A DNA stretch of 64,000 nucleotides from the NCBI RefSeq assembly GCF_036711975.1, contig NC_091971.1, forward strand, positions 16,065,501-16,129,500, written 5' to 3'. Position 1 is the first letter of the stretch. Each line of letters begins with the position of its first letter. Below the pieces are notes generated by a model. That model was given only the letters and a program-made list of their open reading frames with translations. It made no database searches and was not told where the DNA came from. Positions 44,300 to 55,300 of this stretch are shown in pieces. A program made the translations under genes and the position numbers. The DNA comes from Onthophagus taurus (Eukaryota; Arthropoda; Insecta; Coleoptera; Scarabaeidae).

Positions 44300-44985
44300 T
44301 GACTGTGGCGTCACATGGAACTTCAGCTACTGGAAGAAATATATGGAAGCTACTGAATATGGGGACCTGGAATGTTTGTGGTCAGATTAAAACTGGAAAC
44401 CTAGTCATAGTGGAGAGAGAAGTCGACATATTACTTTAATCTCAGGTGCTGATGACTCATCCAGAAACGGTGTCTAAGTTATAGCAAATAAATAACTGGC
44501 ACACGCAATAAGAGAATATAAAGCCATCAATGACAGGACAATTCTTATAAAATTGCAGGTTTGTCTGATTAATCTGAATATAATACAACTTTATGTTTCC
44601 AAGATTGACGCACGAGACGAAGATGTGGACGAAGTATATTGCCAGAGAAATTACGATGATAATTGGCGATATGATAATATCAATGTCAAAATGGGAAACG
44701 ACCCCAACGCTCAATGAGTAATTGGCAAGTTTGGTTTGAACGACCGAAACGCTAGGGGAAAATTGCAGTTCTGCATAGATAACGACTTCTTCATCGCAAA
44801 CGCAGGTTTTCAACACCATCTAAAGAGACTTTACAAATGGACATCCCCAGGTAGTCGACATAGAACTCAAATTAACTATATCCTAGTAAAATTGAGATGG
44901 AAGACCTCTATTACAAACGTACGAAAGCTTTTCGCAAAGACTGATAGTTTCTCTCATAACGAATCTGATGCTGCGGAATGATTGG
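44300..44985 (+). pseudogene. RTE-like element endonuclease remnant
   Basis: MGTWNVCGQIKTGNL near 44360 is the start of an APE-type endonuclease. The open stretch 44736-44981 has NDRNARGKLQFCIDNDFFIA, RLYKWTSPGSRHRTQINYIL and RWKTSITNVRKLFAKTDSFS-HN, matching the endonuclease C-terminal half including the I-D-Y-I (here I-N-Y-I) and S-D-H (here S-H-N) positions. Both changes hit catalytic residues. The RT part is absent. Confidence 0.6.
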
Positions 44986-45500
44986 ATATGGACGAAAATA
45001 ATGTAAGCTGTGAAATGTATGATGACTACGCAATTGTTACCTTAGCTGAAGTATCTAGAGATTAAGATGGTAGTGAAAGTGAAGAGACTTGTAGACGAGA
45101 ACTGTCATGATGTGCCTTTTCGAAACCTTAAACGTTTACTGTGTTGGAGACAACGATGGCTTGGTATGAAACGTAGCCGGAATGTAATGAAGTTCAACTT
45201 TTGTTATAAAAGCGAATGAAGTACTTAACAATCAGAAAGGAGTCCCAATTAATTTATAAGATATTATATTTTAATAATATAAATAATAATCGATAATATA
45301 TTTTAATCGGTATTAAAAGAAACCCTGAAAATGTAATTTTGTACCTTAACAATTAGTTGGGCAAATATAAGAAGTACTGAATATTGTTTCAAGAAAACTC
45401 TCAAATTATTCAAATTATTTGCTTATTCTTATAGTCAATACCGAACTAGCAATTTCTTATTTTATTAAAGCTGTAAAAACGTTTCGTGATAAATTTTATA

Positions 45501-47171
45501 CAGGGTGATTCACATAAGAACCGACACAGAGCAGGGACATGTAGAGGACAATAAATTAAGATGATTTAACGTAACTTACCTCTATACTAAGTTGTACACC
45601 TCAGGAGTTAAAGGCCTTCAAAGTTGGCTCTTAAATTTTTAAAAAGTTCAATATCTTGGTAATATATTAAGCTAGAAAAACCAAATTTGGTATACGTTAT
45701 GAGTGTACCAAGGGTATTAATTGGTATCAAATTGAACTCAATTGAGGCATTTCATAGGGTTGATTAAGGGTGATGGTACCCAAAATTTTGACAAATTTTT
45801 TTAACCTTTTGGCGGATTTAATACATTACTACTTCATTTCATGTGGAATTTAATTCTAAAACTTTTCTTACCCGTATTATTTTTTAAAGAGATTTTTTCT
45901 TTAACACCTGAAAACCATTACATCTAAACTAAATCTGTTTATGGATGATGTCTTCTTAGTTGACAATAAACAACTTATTCCTAAAAAACTTTTCTCCATC
46001 ACCTTTCATCCTTGAGTTATGATCAATTTTAATACCAAAAGTACTCAATTTTGATATTTCTGTGATTTTCTCTTTATCATTAGAAAATCATTATAACTAA
46101 CCCAAATCTGTTTATGGATGATGTCCTTTTAGTTCATAATAAACAATTTATTTGAAGTATGCTTTTCTCCATCACCTTTAATTTTTGAGTTATGATCTAT
46201 TTTAATACCAAAAGTACTCAATTTTAACATTTTGGTGATTTTTTCTTTATCACTAGAAAATCATTATACCTACACAAATTTGCTTATAGATGATGATTTT
46301 TTAGTTCATAATAAACAATTTATTTCAAATAAACTTTTCTCCATCATCTTTAATTTTTGAGTTATGATCTATTTTAATACCAAAAGTAGTCAATTTTGAT
46401 ATTTTGGTGATTTTTTCTTTATCACTAGAAAATCATTATAACTAAACCAAATCTGTTTATGGATGATGTCTTTTTAGTTCATAATAAACAATTTATTTCT
46501 AATAAACTTTTCGTCATCACCTTTCATTCTTGAGTTATGATCGATTTTAAAACCAAAAGTACTTAATTTTCACATTTTGGGGATTTTCTCTTTATCACTA
46601 GAAAATTATTATGCCTAAACTAAATTGGTTTATGGATGATGTCTTTTTAGCTCATAATAAACAGTTTATTTTTCAAATTACGTACAATTTCACAGCGGAC
46701 TACTGAATTTTCGATGATTTTAAGTAGCATTAACAAGATACGCGTCTTTAGTTTTTTGAGTTTTTTATGAAAACGACAATGTTTTTTAAAAAATAGTAAG
46801 AGTAAAAAATGTTTTAGAATTAAATTCCACATGAAATGAGGTAATAATGTATTAAATCCACAAAAAGGTTAAAAAAATCTGCCAAAATTTAGGAAACCAT
46901 CGCCCTTAATCAACCCTTTGAAATGCCTCAATTGGTCTCAACTTGCTACCAATTAATTCCCTCGGTACACTCATAACGTATACCAAATTTGGTTTTTCTA
47001 GCTTAATGTATTACGAAGATATTCAATGTTTTAAAAATTTAAGACCCAATTTTGAAGGCCTATAACTTTTCAGGGGACAACTTGGTATAGAGATAAGTTG
47101 CGTTAAATCATCTTAATTTATTGTCCTCTACATGTCCCTGCTCTGTGTCGGTTCTTATATGAATCACCCTG
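45501..47171. mobile_element. Foldback element with 370-bp arms and internal 173-bp tandem array
   Basis: Ends read CAGGGTGATTCACATAAGAA (left) and CAGGGTGATTCATATAAGAA (right, inverted), each flanked by TA. Arms 45501-45871 and about 46805-47171 pair over their whole length with scattered mismatches. Between them, about 45880-46680, TTGAGTTATGATC recurs at 46012, 46185, 46357 and 46530, a period of 172-173 bp (4-5 units). No transposase frame. The CAGGGTGA ends and TA target match the mariner-like element at 32148-34166, suggesting mobilisation by a related transposase (inference). Confidence 0.85.
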
Positions 47172-49550
47172 TATAACATATTTAGTCTCAGTAACGTAAT
47201 AAAAATGTTTATAAAACAACTATAGCACCAAAATAGGCACAATTTATATAATATATTAGTCTTCTTCAATTATTTTATAGCTGTGTCTTGATCTACTATA
47301 AAATAGTTATATAAACATCTATAAAACCACAATAAAAATTGTTTAACATGTTTATATAATAATTTTATAAATGTTGTATAATTGTGTTGCAAAATGCGTT
47401 ATAAACTATCATAGAATAGTTAATAACTATTATTAAATAATTGTTTTAAAATAATTTTAATATGTATTGTAAAATATCAGGTCCACTAATCACAGTTAAT
47501 TAGTTTAATTTTGAAACCCAAATGTATAATAACGAGAAAAATTTTCTTGGTTGCATTTTGAAATATTACAAAACGTTGTTAATAACCTTGAATCAGTTTC
47601 AATATAGTGTGTAAACACTAATGTAACTTTGAAATCAATTCGTAATCAGCTTTGAACGACACTAAAATTGAACCACTCATATCTATGGTACCAATCTGCA
47701 TATAATTTGTTTTCGTATGAATTATCCAAAAGTAAAGGTTACACATTAGTAGCATAACTAGAAGAGAGAATTTGAAGTTTTACAAAACAACCTTACTTAA
47801 CTTATTGTTCTTGTTGGAAAAAATTGCAATTCGTTGAAGATCTAATTACCTCGATAATCAATTTAAAATTATAAGATCTACTACAAAAAATGGTATCTCT
47901 ATCAAATAGTAACATTTCACATATCAAATTTGAAGAGAAGAAACATATTGGGATCGATATAAAAGATAACCAGATAGAAAATTTTTACTTTCAACGAAAT
48001 CTATTTTACCACGTTGTAGAAGAACAATCTATTTCAACTCAAAAGTTAACTAGATAGAGAATTTAAAGTTTAAAGATGCGGACGCTGTGAAAAGGACATC
48101 GCGTCATGGTCGTCGAGGTGTAATCTGGTGCTTCCGAAATTGAACGTCGACCCTCGTCGAAACCGAAGTGACTAGTAGAATCTGAAAAATCCCCTAAAAA
48201 AAAATTTGAAATTGTTTTACGGCTGAAAGAAATAATCCCAAAACTATAGATTGTACAAAAGGTATTGATCCTTCCTTTTTTTTCGTTGTGCGTTCAGTTC
48301 AAATCACCAGAAAAGTCTTTCGGCTCTTATCTGCATACGGCGCGTCGATCGATCCTAATGAAGTGAGAGTTCACTTCGTCCTCTCGGTTTTATTGTCCGT
48401 TTTTGAGTCCTTTGACTTTTGCCTCTCTTCATCCTGTTTTTTTTTCGAACTTACTAAATCGCTCTCAAAGGAAAGTGGGATTTATCGGAATAACTCAGAT
48501 AAAAGTGGAGTTTAATCAATTAAATGGGAAAATATGGGTGGGATAAGTAATAATGCGAAGCGAAATGGACGAGTATACTAATAACACCGTCAATTAAGGA
48601 TAATTTGGATTGGCAGGGTGGGTTCCGAAACACAATCATAAGATGATCTGCAGTTCTCTATTTTGGATGGTGGAGGCGTCGGTTTCGATTGAGATACGAC
48701 CTTCGTTTAGTGTCTTAGGAGCTGCGGTGTCGCTCAAATCCGGAGAGGGCGCTTGTCTCTATAGCTTTAAGCAGGGGCCCTGAATTATTGATTGAACCCC
48801 AAAACGAGATTACGCCCCCGTCTGTATCAAAGCGTTAAATGCACGTATAAATATTTCAAATTCATAATAACACATCTCGTCAAAGGGAAGGATCTTAAAC
48901 GAGGATTAAGATGATTATTATTAAAGATATAAGATTTAAAAGTGCATTGACTAGCAAAAGTCGTAAATCCAAGATTTACTTCTTCTCCAATTTACCAAGT
49001 GCTCATTATACCTTAGCAGTTCCGATCTTTCGCAGGCAGTTATCGGAAGGGAACTGGGTTTTTTCTCATGAATAAGCGATCGCGCGGACCTCTCGGAGTG
49101 CATTTATTACGTAACCCCTCTCAAAAATGGGTCATGATGTAGATTACGATCTGGAGCGAGTCCTCCCAAAGGCAAAAAACAAGACACCATCAGAACTTTT
49201 ACACTCAACTACTAAAGTCAATCTTAATACAAATAATTTTTTAACCGAAATCATTCTAAACCAAATTTAAGAAAACCAATTTGCATTTTGGGTTGATGAA
49301 TAAACAAGAGGCGCACTTTACGAAATTGACAATACAAATTGTTGAAGTAAAACGGACGGTTTCCTATTTTCCCTAAAGCTTTGGGGCGTCGCGTCTGTCC
49401 GAGTTCCATTATCAATTAAAGTGTCGTCCATTATACATACGTACTGGCGTTTTCTTGTGTTGCGCGATCGGATTAGCTACGGTAGGGGGTTGAGGAGTAA
49501 ACGGGGGGTAGGTCGAGGGTTTTAGGAGGACGAGTACGTGATTACCGTAC
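47172..49550. other. Intronic sequence, no gene seen
   Basis: The left part is AT-rich with TATAAA-type repeats (47200-47470). From about 48050 to 49150 the base composition is more even, with no poly-T runs. A 75-residue + strand frame (48288-48515) has no recognisable domain. This stretch lies 0.4-1.5 kb downstream of a Mid1 exon and could hold regulatory sequence, but nothing specific is visible. Confidence 0.4.
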
Positions 49551-49734
49551 CGAGGCAGAGGAAGGTCGGTTCGCCGGCGTACTGTGTAGGATGTGCTGGG
49601 GCTCTGTCCCCTGGTAACATGTAAGGGCACTGCTTTTCCACGTTCTGACAGACGTTGAGACACGGCCGCACCCTGTGCCCTGGACTTGTGAAGTGTGGCA
49701 CCAACGAGCTGCACACCCATCTTCGATACGCCTC
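49551..49734 (-). CDS. mid1: Mid1/FAM155 (NALF) NALCN-channel auxiliary subunit, penultimate exon
   Basis: The acceptor TTTTTTGTAG and the donor GTACGG bound 184 nt (phase 0 in, phase 1 out). The translation has the family's Cys-rich core: EAYRRWVCSSLVPHF, HRVRPCLNVCQNVEKQCPYM, LPGDRAPAHPTQYAGEPTFLC. The VCxxVxxxCPYxLP and GEPTFLC motifs align with the equivalent CxxVxxxCPFxLP region of vertebrate NALF proteins. Codon use is GC-rich like the downstream exon and unlike the AT-rich surroundings. Other frames of this GC-rich exon are also open but show no conservation. Upstream exons were not identified in the window. Confidence 0.88.
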
Positions 49735-50269
49735 CTACAAAAAATAAAATTTTTAATTAACATCCAACAAGAAATTTATAATACAATACTTTTAAAAGAT
49801 ATAATTAGACCGCGTTATACATCACTTCACTAGGCGACATGTAACTGTATGACTGTCTGGTAGGTAAAGGTGTAACTTATCTTAGAAAAAATGCAGAATA
49901 CCGAAAGACCTAAAATACTATTTGTTTTAAAGGATAAAGCTAAGCGCCAATCACGTTATACGATTTTATTGTGATTTCTATTTATGTAGTAGTAAATTTA
50001 CACACGACTTGGTAGTAGATCTGCTAAGATCTAATATTCATTTACATTGTTTTAACTGTTGTGCTTTAAAACTCCATTTGCTGGATAATATTTTCTGGTC
50101 ATGTGTTACTTCATTTTTATCTACTAATAATAATAATAATAATAACATTTATTCAGCTTACAAATGTTTTACATGTAATAAAAGAAAATATAAAACAGAT
50201 AAAACCCCGTCAAGAGAAAAAATATAAATATATACAAAACAAAGCAATGTATATAAAGAGAAAAAAAAA

Positions 50270-51325
50270 TTATATAGTTTACAAAACTAAATATAAGACT
50301 CCATCTCCGAAGGTGGTAGTTGAAGAAACTCCTCCACATCATAGAAAGCATCAGCCTTCAGGATACGCCGTACAACTTTTTCGAAGCAACAATTAGTCAT
50401 ATTTTTTATTGGCAAAGGGCATTTATTACATAATTTCACGGCTAGGTGATTAGTGATTAGATATTAATGCGATGGTAGGGAATCTGATAATGTGATTTGG
50501 TGGGTTTCGTAGATATGAACATCAGAACTTTTTAGAAATGAGGTTTTAGAGGAATGTACGTAAAGAAGACTCCTTAGGATAAAGTTGGATAGAGTTGTTG
50601 AAAAAGTGGTTTGCAACTAGCAGTACTCTTTTCACCTGCTAAGACCCGTAATGCTTTCTTTTGTTGAATGAAAATATCTTTGTCCGCCGGAGAATTCCCC
50701 CAAATCAGTATTCCGTATGACGCCCTACTATAAAAGTTGGCAAAGTAGGTTGCTCTAGCAGCCTCATAACCAGCTATAGCCCGTATGCCCCTGACCATAA
50801 ATATTGCTACAGCCAGGCATCTTTGAAGATATTCAACATAAGACTTCCAGCTTAGGTTTGACATAACATATATCCCCAGGAATTTAATAGGTTCTTGCTC
50901 CCGTCCAGCAATTTTAGTTGTTAATAGTAGTTTTTGCGTCTTTTCCACATTAAGTTTCAAACTGTTGGCCCCAAACCATTCCGCAGCTTCGGCTATAACA
51001 ACTTCTGACTTGTTTTCAAGTTCAACTCTATCTTTCGACGTTAGCACAAAAGATGTATCGTCAGCATATATATAAATGTCATCAGCTTAGATGTTAATAG
51101 ACAGATCATTTATGTAAATAATAACACCAGATATAATATTAGTAACATCCGAAGTTCGACCTTTCCACTCTACACACTGCACTCTATTGTTAAGATAACT
51201 ACGAATCATTTGATTTGGTAGACCTCTTATACCATAATGTTCCAGTTTATCCAACAGAACTTCATGTTGGACGCAATCAAAGGCATTTGACAAGTCACAA
51301 CACAATAATTGAACATCCTAATTCC
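50270..51325 (-). pseudogene. Jockey-like RT inside the Copia element, broken
   Basis: MCCDLSNAFDCVQHEVLLDK (first RT Asp; 51305 on), LNNRVQCVEWKG, a deleted PQGS region (IISGV-IIYINDLSINI), then IYIYADDTSFVLTS (catalytic YADD, about 51050-51075, after a stop), NSLKLNVEKTQKLLL, PIKFLGIYVMSNLSWKSYVE and YSRASYGILIWGNS. A C-terminal scrap (VVRRILKADAFYD) reaches about 50290. The 3' end is followed by an (AAT)n run at 50123-50147, as expected for a LINE tail. The 5' end is truncated at about 51325. Confidence 0.8.
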
Positions 51326-51349
51326 CACACATCGGTTTCGTCTTTTAAA

Positions 51350-53216
51350 GCTTCTTCATAGGTTAGCAAAACAAAATCTTTGAATTTTTCTGGCTTCACT
51401 TCCAAATTTTTTTAAATTTTCCAAGTCGAATTCTTTATTAAACCATAATTGATAAGGTGTTTTATTGTTTATTGTACTTTTTCCTGATCTGTTCAGAGTG
51501 TAGGCTGCGATGTTCACTGCTTCATTTTTCAAAAGTTCTCATTTCTCGTTCAGTCCTACCATTCTGTTGTGGTGTGTATGGTATTTGGTCTTTGGTGCCT
51601 GATTCCGTGTTTCGTTAAAATTTTCTGAACTTCTTTACACGTAAATTCTAAACCATTGTCCGTCCTTATTATTTTTATTTTTCTTCCAATATCGTTTTCT
51701 GCTTTCTTTATAAAATCGATTAACTTTCCTTTCACTTCGTATTTGTGTTTTAAGAAATATAATGTTCTAAAGTTTGTAAAATTGTCTTTTAATAACATAA
51801 AATACCTTGACCCTTCCAACGATTGTTGTTCCATTGGTCCTACATGCACCAATTCACCTGGAAACTTCGTTCTACGTTCACTTCTTAGATGTGCATTTCT
51901 ATGTTGCTTTCCTTCAATACAACCTTCACAAAAAAATGCTGAATCTTCATAATTGATGTTATGGCGCTTTAACAAGTCTCTCGTGTATGTCTTTGATTGG
52001 TGTGCAAGTCGTTTATGCCATCCTTGTAAAGTATCTACAGTTACTATATTTCTTCATCTGATGTCATTTTATATCCTTTTGATAGTATAATTCCCAAAGA
52101 AAATAGATTTACCTTCAAACCTGGTACATACAAAACATTTTTCAAATCTACCATTTCCCAATTCTTTCCATTGAATGCCTTTAACCGAATTCTTCCTACT
52201 GCTGTAGCATCTAAGAAATTTCCATTTCCAATTTTTATGTTCTTTGCTGGTTCCAATGTTTGTATTTCTACAAATTGTTCTCCCTGACAACACATGTGAT
52301 CACTTGCACCACTGTCTAATATCCAATCTGTCTTATTTATTGTCTCACTTAGTAGGGCTACTCTTATGAACGCATTGACTTTATCGTTTTTATAAGGTTT
52401 CTCATAAGGTTTGTTGTTTCTTGGATCTTTAATCAGCAATTTTTGCGATGTTTCTTTCTTTTCTTTTTATAATTTTGTTTAATATGTCCAAATTTTCCGC
52501 ATTGAAAACATTTTATTATTTTCCTTTCTTCTTTTCTTCCTGACAAAAAAAAAGCGGTTTTTATTTATTCATTTGTTTTTATTCTTTGCTCCTCAATCAA
52601 CAACCGTGATGTTAATTCACATCTTGATTGATTGTTCGATTGAACTGACTCCCATGCAGATACAAAATGTTTGTACGGTTCTGGCATCGACATGATTACC
52701 TTTGTTATTAACATTAGGTCGGAAATTGATTCTCCTATCTGTTTTAATTGGCTAGCAATTTCCTCCAACTTCGCTAGAAAAACTGACATGCTTTCTCCTT
52801 CATATTTAGCATTAAAAAATTTCTGTCTTACTAAATGTAAACTCACTTCAGATTTATGTTTGTACATTGAGAGTAATTTTTCCCACATTTCATGTGCATT
52901 TCCACAGCTTATGTGTCATTGGAGCTTCCTCCATGCTTTCCACTAGTATTCCTTGTGCTTTTACGTCTCTGATTCTCCATTTTTTTAAATTTTCTTTGTA
53001 TTTCTCTGTACTTTCAATCGGCTTCCTTTCTTCTCCTGTTACTACATCAAAAACATCCTTCGTTTTTAACTGAATTGTTGTTTGGAACTTCCACAAACTC
53101 CACTTATCTTTATTTTTCAATTTTATATGACAGGTATTTCCCTCCATTTTACTTGACCGTTTTCTCTTCACTTTATCCTTTTTTTTTGTTCTTTTTTTTT
53201 TCTCTCTACCGTACAC
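51350..53216 (-). pseudogene. Copia Gag, protease and integrase N-part, broken
   Basis: In order on the minus strand: Gag (LKNKDKWSLWKFQTTIQLKT near 53120; LHLVRQKFFNAKYEGESMSV near 52810), a zinc knuckle near 52490 reading CFQCGKFGHIKQNY (last Cys changed to Tyr), the protease with WILDSGASDHMC (about 52330), and the integrase from HRNAHLRSERRTKFPGE (about 51900) through GPMEQQSLEGSRYFMLLKDN and IIRTDNGLEFTCKEV. The first integrase Asp is lost (VHVGPM), and the Glu region decays after 51556. Several frameshifts and stops. Similarity stops near 51330. Confidence 0.85.
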
Positions 53217-53484
53217 CTGTGGTTATTTCTTTAGCAACTCTGGGCAAATAACCTATTGTGATTTCTATTTATGTAGTAGTAAATTTACATACGACTTGGC
53301 AGTAAGATTTGGTAAGATCTAATGTTTATTTACTACTGTTTTGTTACCACTCCTTTTTTAATAACTATGTAACTTTTGTTTCATTAAGCTACTATACTTG
53401 TTTATCATTTATATTTACAACAGATTTTAAGTCCGATTTGCATCATACGTCTAAGACCCGACTTACGATTAGATACGATTTTTA

Positions 53485-53545
53485 TTGCACTAAAACTAGA
53501 ACTAACACAAGACCTAGAACTAGAATCATTCGGGTTTAGTCGTGA
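53485..53545. repeat. Single arm of the CTAG-rich hairpin family
   Basis: AAAACTAGAACTAACACAAGACCTAGAACTAGAATCATTCGGGTTTAG matches one arm of the hairpins at 56.4-60.1 kb, including the flanking TTTTTATTG-ACTAAAA. The opposing arm is missing here. Confidence 0.75.
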
Positions 53546-53559
53546 AAAAACTTTCAGTT

Positions 53560-54595
53560 GTCAATGTCAACTTTAGTTTTATTATTATATTCGTAATCTT
53601 CATAAAATAACCTTTAAAGTTAGTCCAAACTTGACGCATTTATCTCAAAAAACCAAAAAGTACGAACTTTCAACTTTTAATTTTGACATATTTGTCAAGT
53701 TCATAAAAAATCCTTTAAAATGAGTCCAAACTCGACATATTTAACTTTAATATTAATGGAAATACAATCACTTCCGGTTTGAAACGTCAACGTCAATTTT
53801 GACATATTTGTCATCTGCATTAAAAAACCTTTAAAATGAGTCCAAACAAGAGGCTCTTATCTCAAAAAACAAAAAAGTTAGAATAAAAAACATTAAACCC
53901 GAAGTTAGCAACAATGAAGATATTAATGTCACATATTTTGTGACAAATATTAAGACATTTTATAAAAATTAGGAATATGTCAAAATGACATTGACATTTC
54001 AAACCGGAAGTTGCTTATACCTCGAGTAATATTGGAAGTAAACGCATCATGGTTGGACTCATTTTAAAGGATTTTTAATGAAGATTATAAATATGTCAAA
54101 ATTGAGGTTGACATTTTAAACCTGAAGTTAGTTATCATACAATAGACAAGTGGACAACTTATGGTGTTCGTTCATGACGTATTCCTTATTAAAAAAACCT
54201 TTAAAATGGGTCCGAACAAAACGCGCTTATCTCAAAAAACAAAAAAGTTAGCATAAAAAACATTAAACCCGAAGTTAGCAACAATGAAGATAGCAATTTA
54301 ATTTTTAAATATTAATACCAACCTTAATTTTTTATTTTTTTTTAATTATATTTTTGTTTTTGTGACAAATATTAAGACATTTTATAAAAATTAGGAATAT
54401 GTCAAAATTGACGTTCACATTCTTAACCGGAAGTTGACCATAACTTCATTAATATTGAAATTAATATGTCGTGTTTGTACTCATTTTAAAGGATTTTTAA
54501 TGAAGATTACAAATATGTCAAAATTGAGGTTGACATTTTAAACCTGAAGTTAGTTATCATGTAATAGAAGTTTTATAACTGAAGTTAATCTAGTG
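53560..54595. repeat. Cluster of direct and inverted modules (ACCGGAAGT/TTTAAAGG)
   Basis: The module CTTCCGGTTTGAAACGTCAA, then TTTTGACATATTTGTCA and CCTTTAAAATGAGTCCAAAC, occurs forward near 53640-53850 and inverted near 53970-54090 and 54400-54560. AAACCTGAAGTTAGTTATCAT recurs at about 54118 and 54540, and CTTATCTCAAAAAACAAAAAAGTTAG at about 53856 and 54220. The region is built from copies of one palindromic unit in both orientations. No coding frame. Confidence 0.75.
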
Positions 54596-54598
54596 TTA

Positions 54599-55008
54599 TA
54601 CTCTGTTTTTAAACCAGGAGGAGTAAACGCGAAAGTCAGATTTACACTAGGAAAAATCACCAGAAAATATCACTAGATATTTTGGCGGTAAATTTAAATT
54701 AATAATTATTATTATTTATTTATTTACTTATTATTGTAAAATTTGTTGTGAACGACTATTAGGGTCACGATCCATACCATGTTCTAAAAAGAACAGATTT
54801 CACTCAATTAAATTGAAGACGCAAAAGGGTTTAAACAAAATTTACAACAATGACATGAAACTGTCGAATTATCAATAACCTAACTTTCAAATTCAAAATC
54901 AAAATTCCAAATTGCCTGTGTGTGAACCTTCCTCGCATTCAACCAATCACGTGCAAGGTCAATCTGGTGACAAATTTAAAATACTCCTCCTGGTTTAAAA
55001 ACAGAGTA
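54599..55008. mobile_element. MITE with ACTCTGTTTTTAAACCAGGA ends
   Basis: Left TACTCTGTTTTTAAACCAGG and right, inverted, TACTCTGTTTTTAAACCAGG are perfect terminal repeats of at least 27 bp. TA at both ends fits a mariner/Tc1-type target. The 410-bp interior has no frame. Confidence 0.85.
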
Positions 55009-55260
55009 TAGTCACTTTTCAGCACTTTTTTTTAATTTTTAACGTGTTTCTTGATTTTTTCCCAAGTTTCTTAATATTTCTTTTATTAAAAAAGAGAGTT
55101 CTTAAATTTTAATCTGTAAACTTGTAACACTTTTTAAACTTTAATTTTGTAAGTTAGTAACTAATAGTCTGATTTCGACTTTGATATGTGATCTTTTTTA
55201 ACAAAACAAAATATTAAGAAACTTTTTTGTAAAATGGATAAGATGTTAATTTATTTGTAG

Positions 55261-55300
55261 AGTCTCTGAAGATGGCCAAGGGCCGAAACTGGTTAGACTT
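55261..55300 (+). ncRNA. Hammerhead-like core of a Penelope-type tail (candidate)
   Basis: The order CTGAAGA, T, GGCC-AAG-GGCC stem-loop, GAAAC, TGGT corresponds to the hammerhead ribozyme core (CUGANGA, stem II, GAAA) as arranged in Penelope-like elements. Stems I and III could not be delimited by eye, and no Penelope coding sequence is adjacent, so self-cleavage is doubtful. A similar core occurs on the minus strand at about 2647-2678. Confidence 0.4.

Larger units (their letters stand above)
30340..49550 (-). other. mid1: Large (19.2 kb) intron of the Mid1-type gene
   Basis: Bounded by a GTACGG donor (49550-49545) and a TTTTAG acceptor ending at 30339, both on the minus strand and both phase 1. 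It contains the MITE, mariner-like, Ty3/Gypsy, Tigger, RTE and foldback insertions described separately. The other host introns in the window are 53-60 bp, so this one has been expanded mainly by transposons. Confidence 0.75.
49970..53412 (-). mobile_element. Old Copia-type LTR element with internal Jockey-like RT
   Basis: LTR-like ends at 53257-53407 (5' LTR on the minus strand) and 49970-about 50122 share TGTGATTTCTATTTATGTAG and diverge further in. A 5-bp repeat TTTAT flanks the outside (49965-49969 and 53408-53412). GGTTATTTGCCCAGAG on the minus strand, next to the 5' LTR, resembles the initiator-Met-tRNA internal primer site that Copia uses. Inside are Copia Gag, protease and part of integrase (51350-53216). 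Copia RT-RNase H is absent; a Jockey-like RT on the same strand lies between the integrase and the 3' LTR. It lies upstream of the 49551-49734 exon, probably in the preceding intron. Confidence 0.7.

Noticed and set aside
48288..48515. 75-residue + strand frame as a gene
   Set aside because: No domain, no splice context, and it lies inside the intron of an opposite-strand gene.
49412..49763. Two longer open frames overlapping the Mid1 exon
   Set aside because: They show no conservation or splice agreement; the 184-nt frame with the Cys motif does both.
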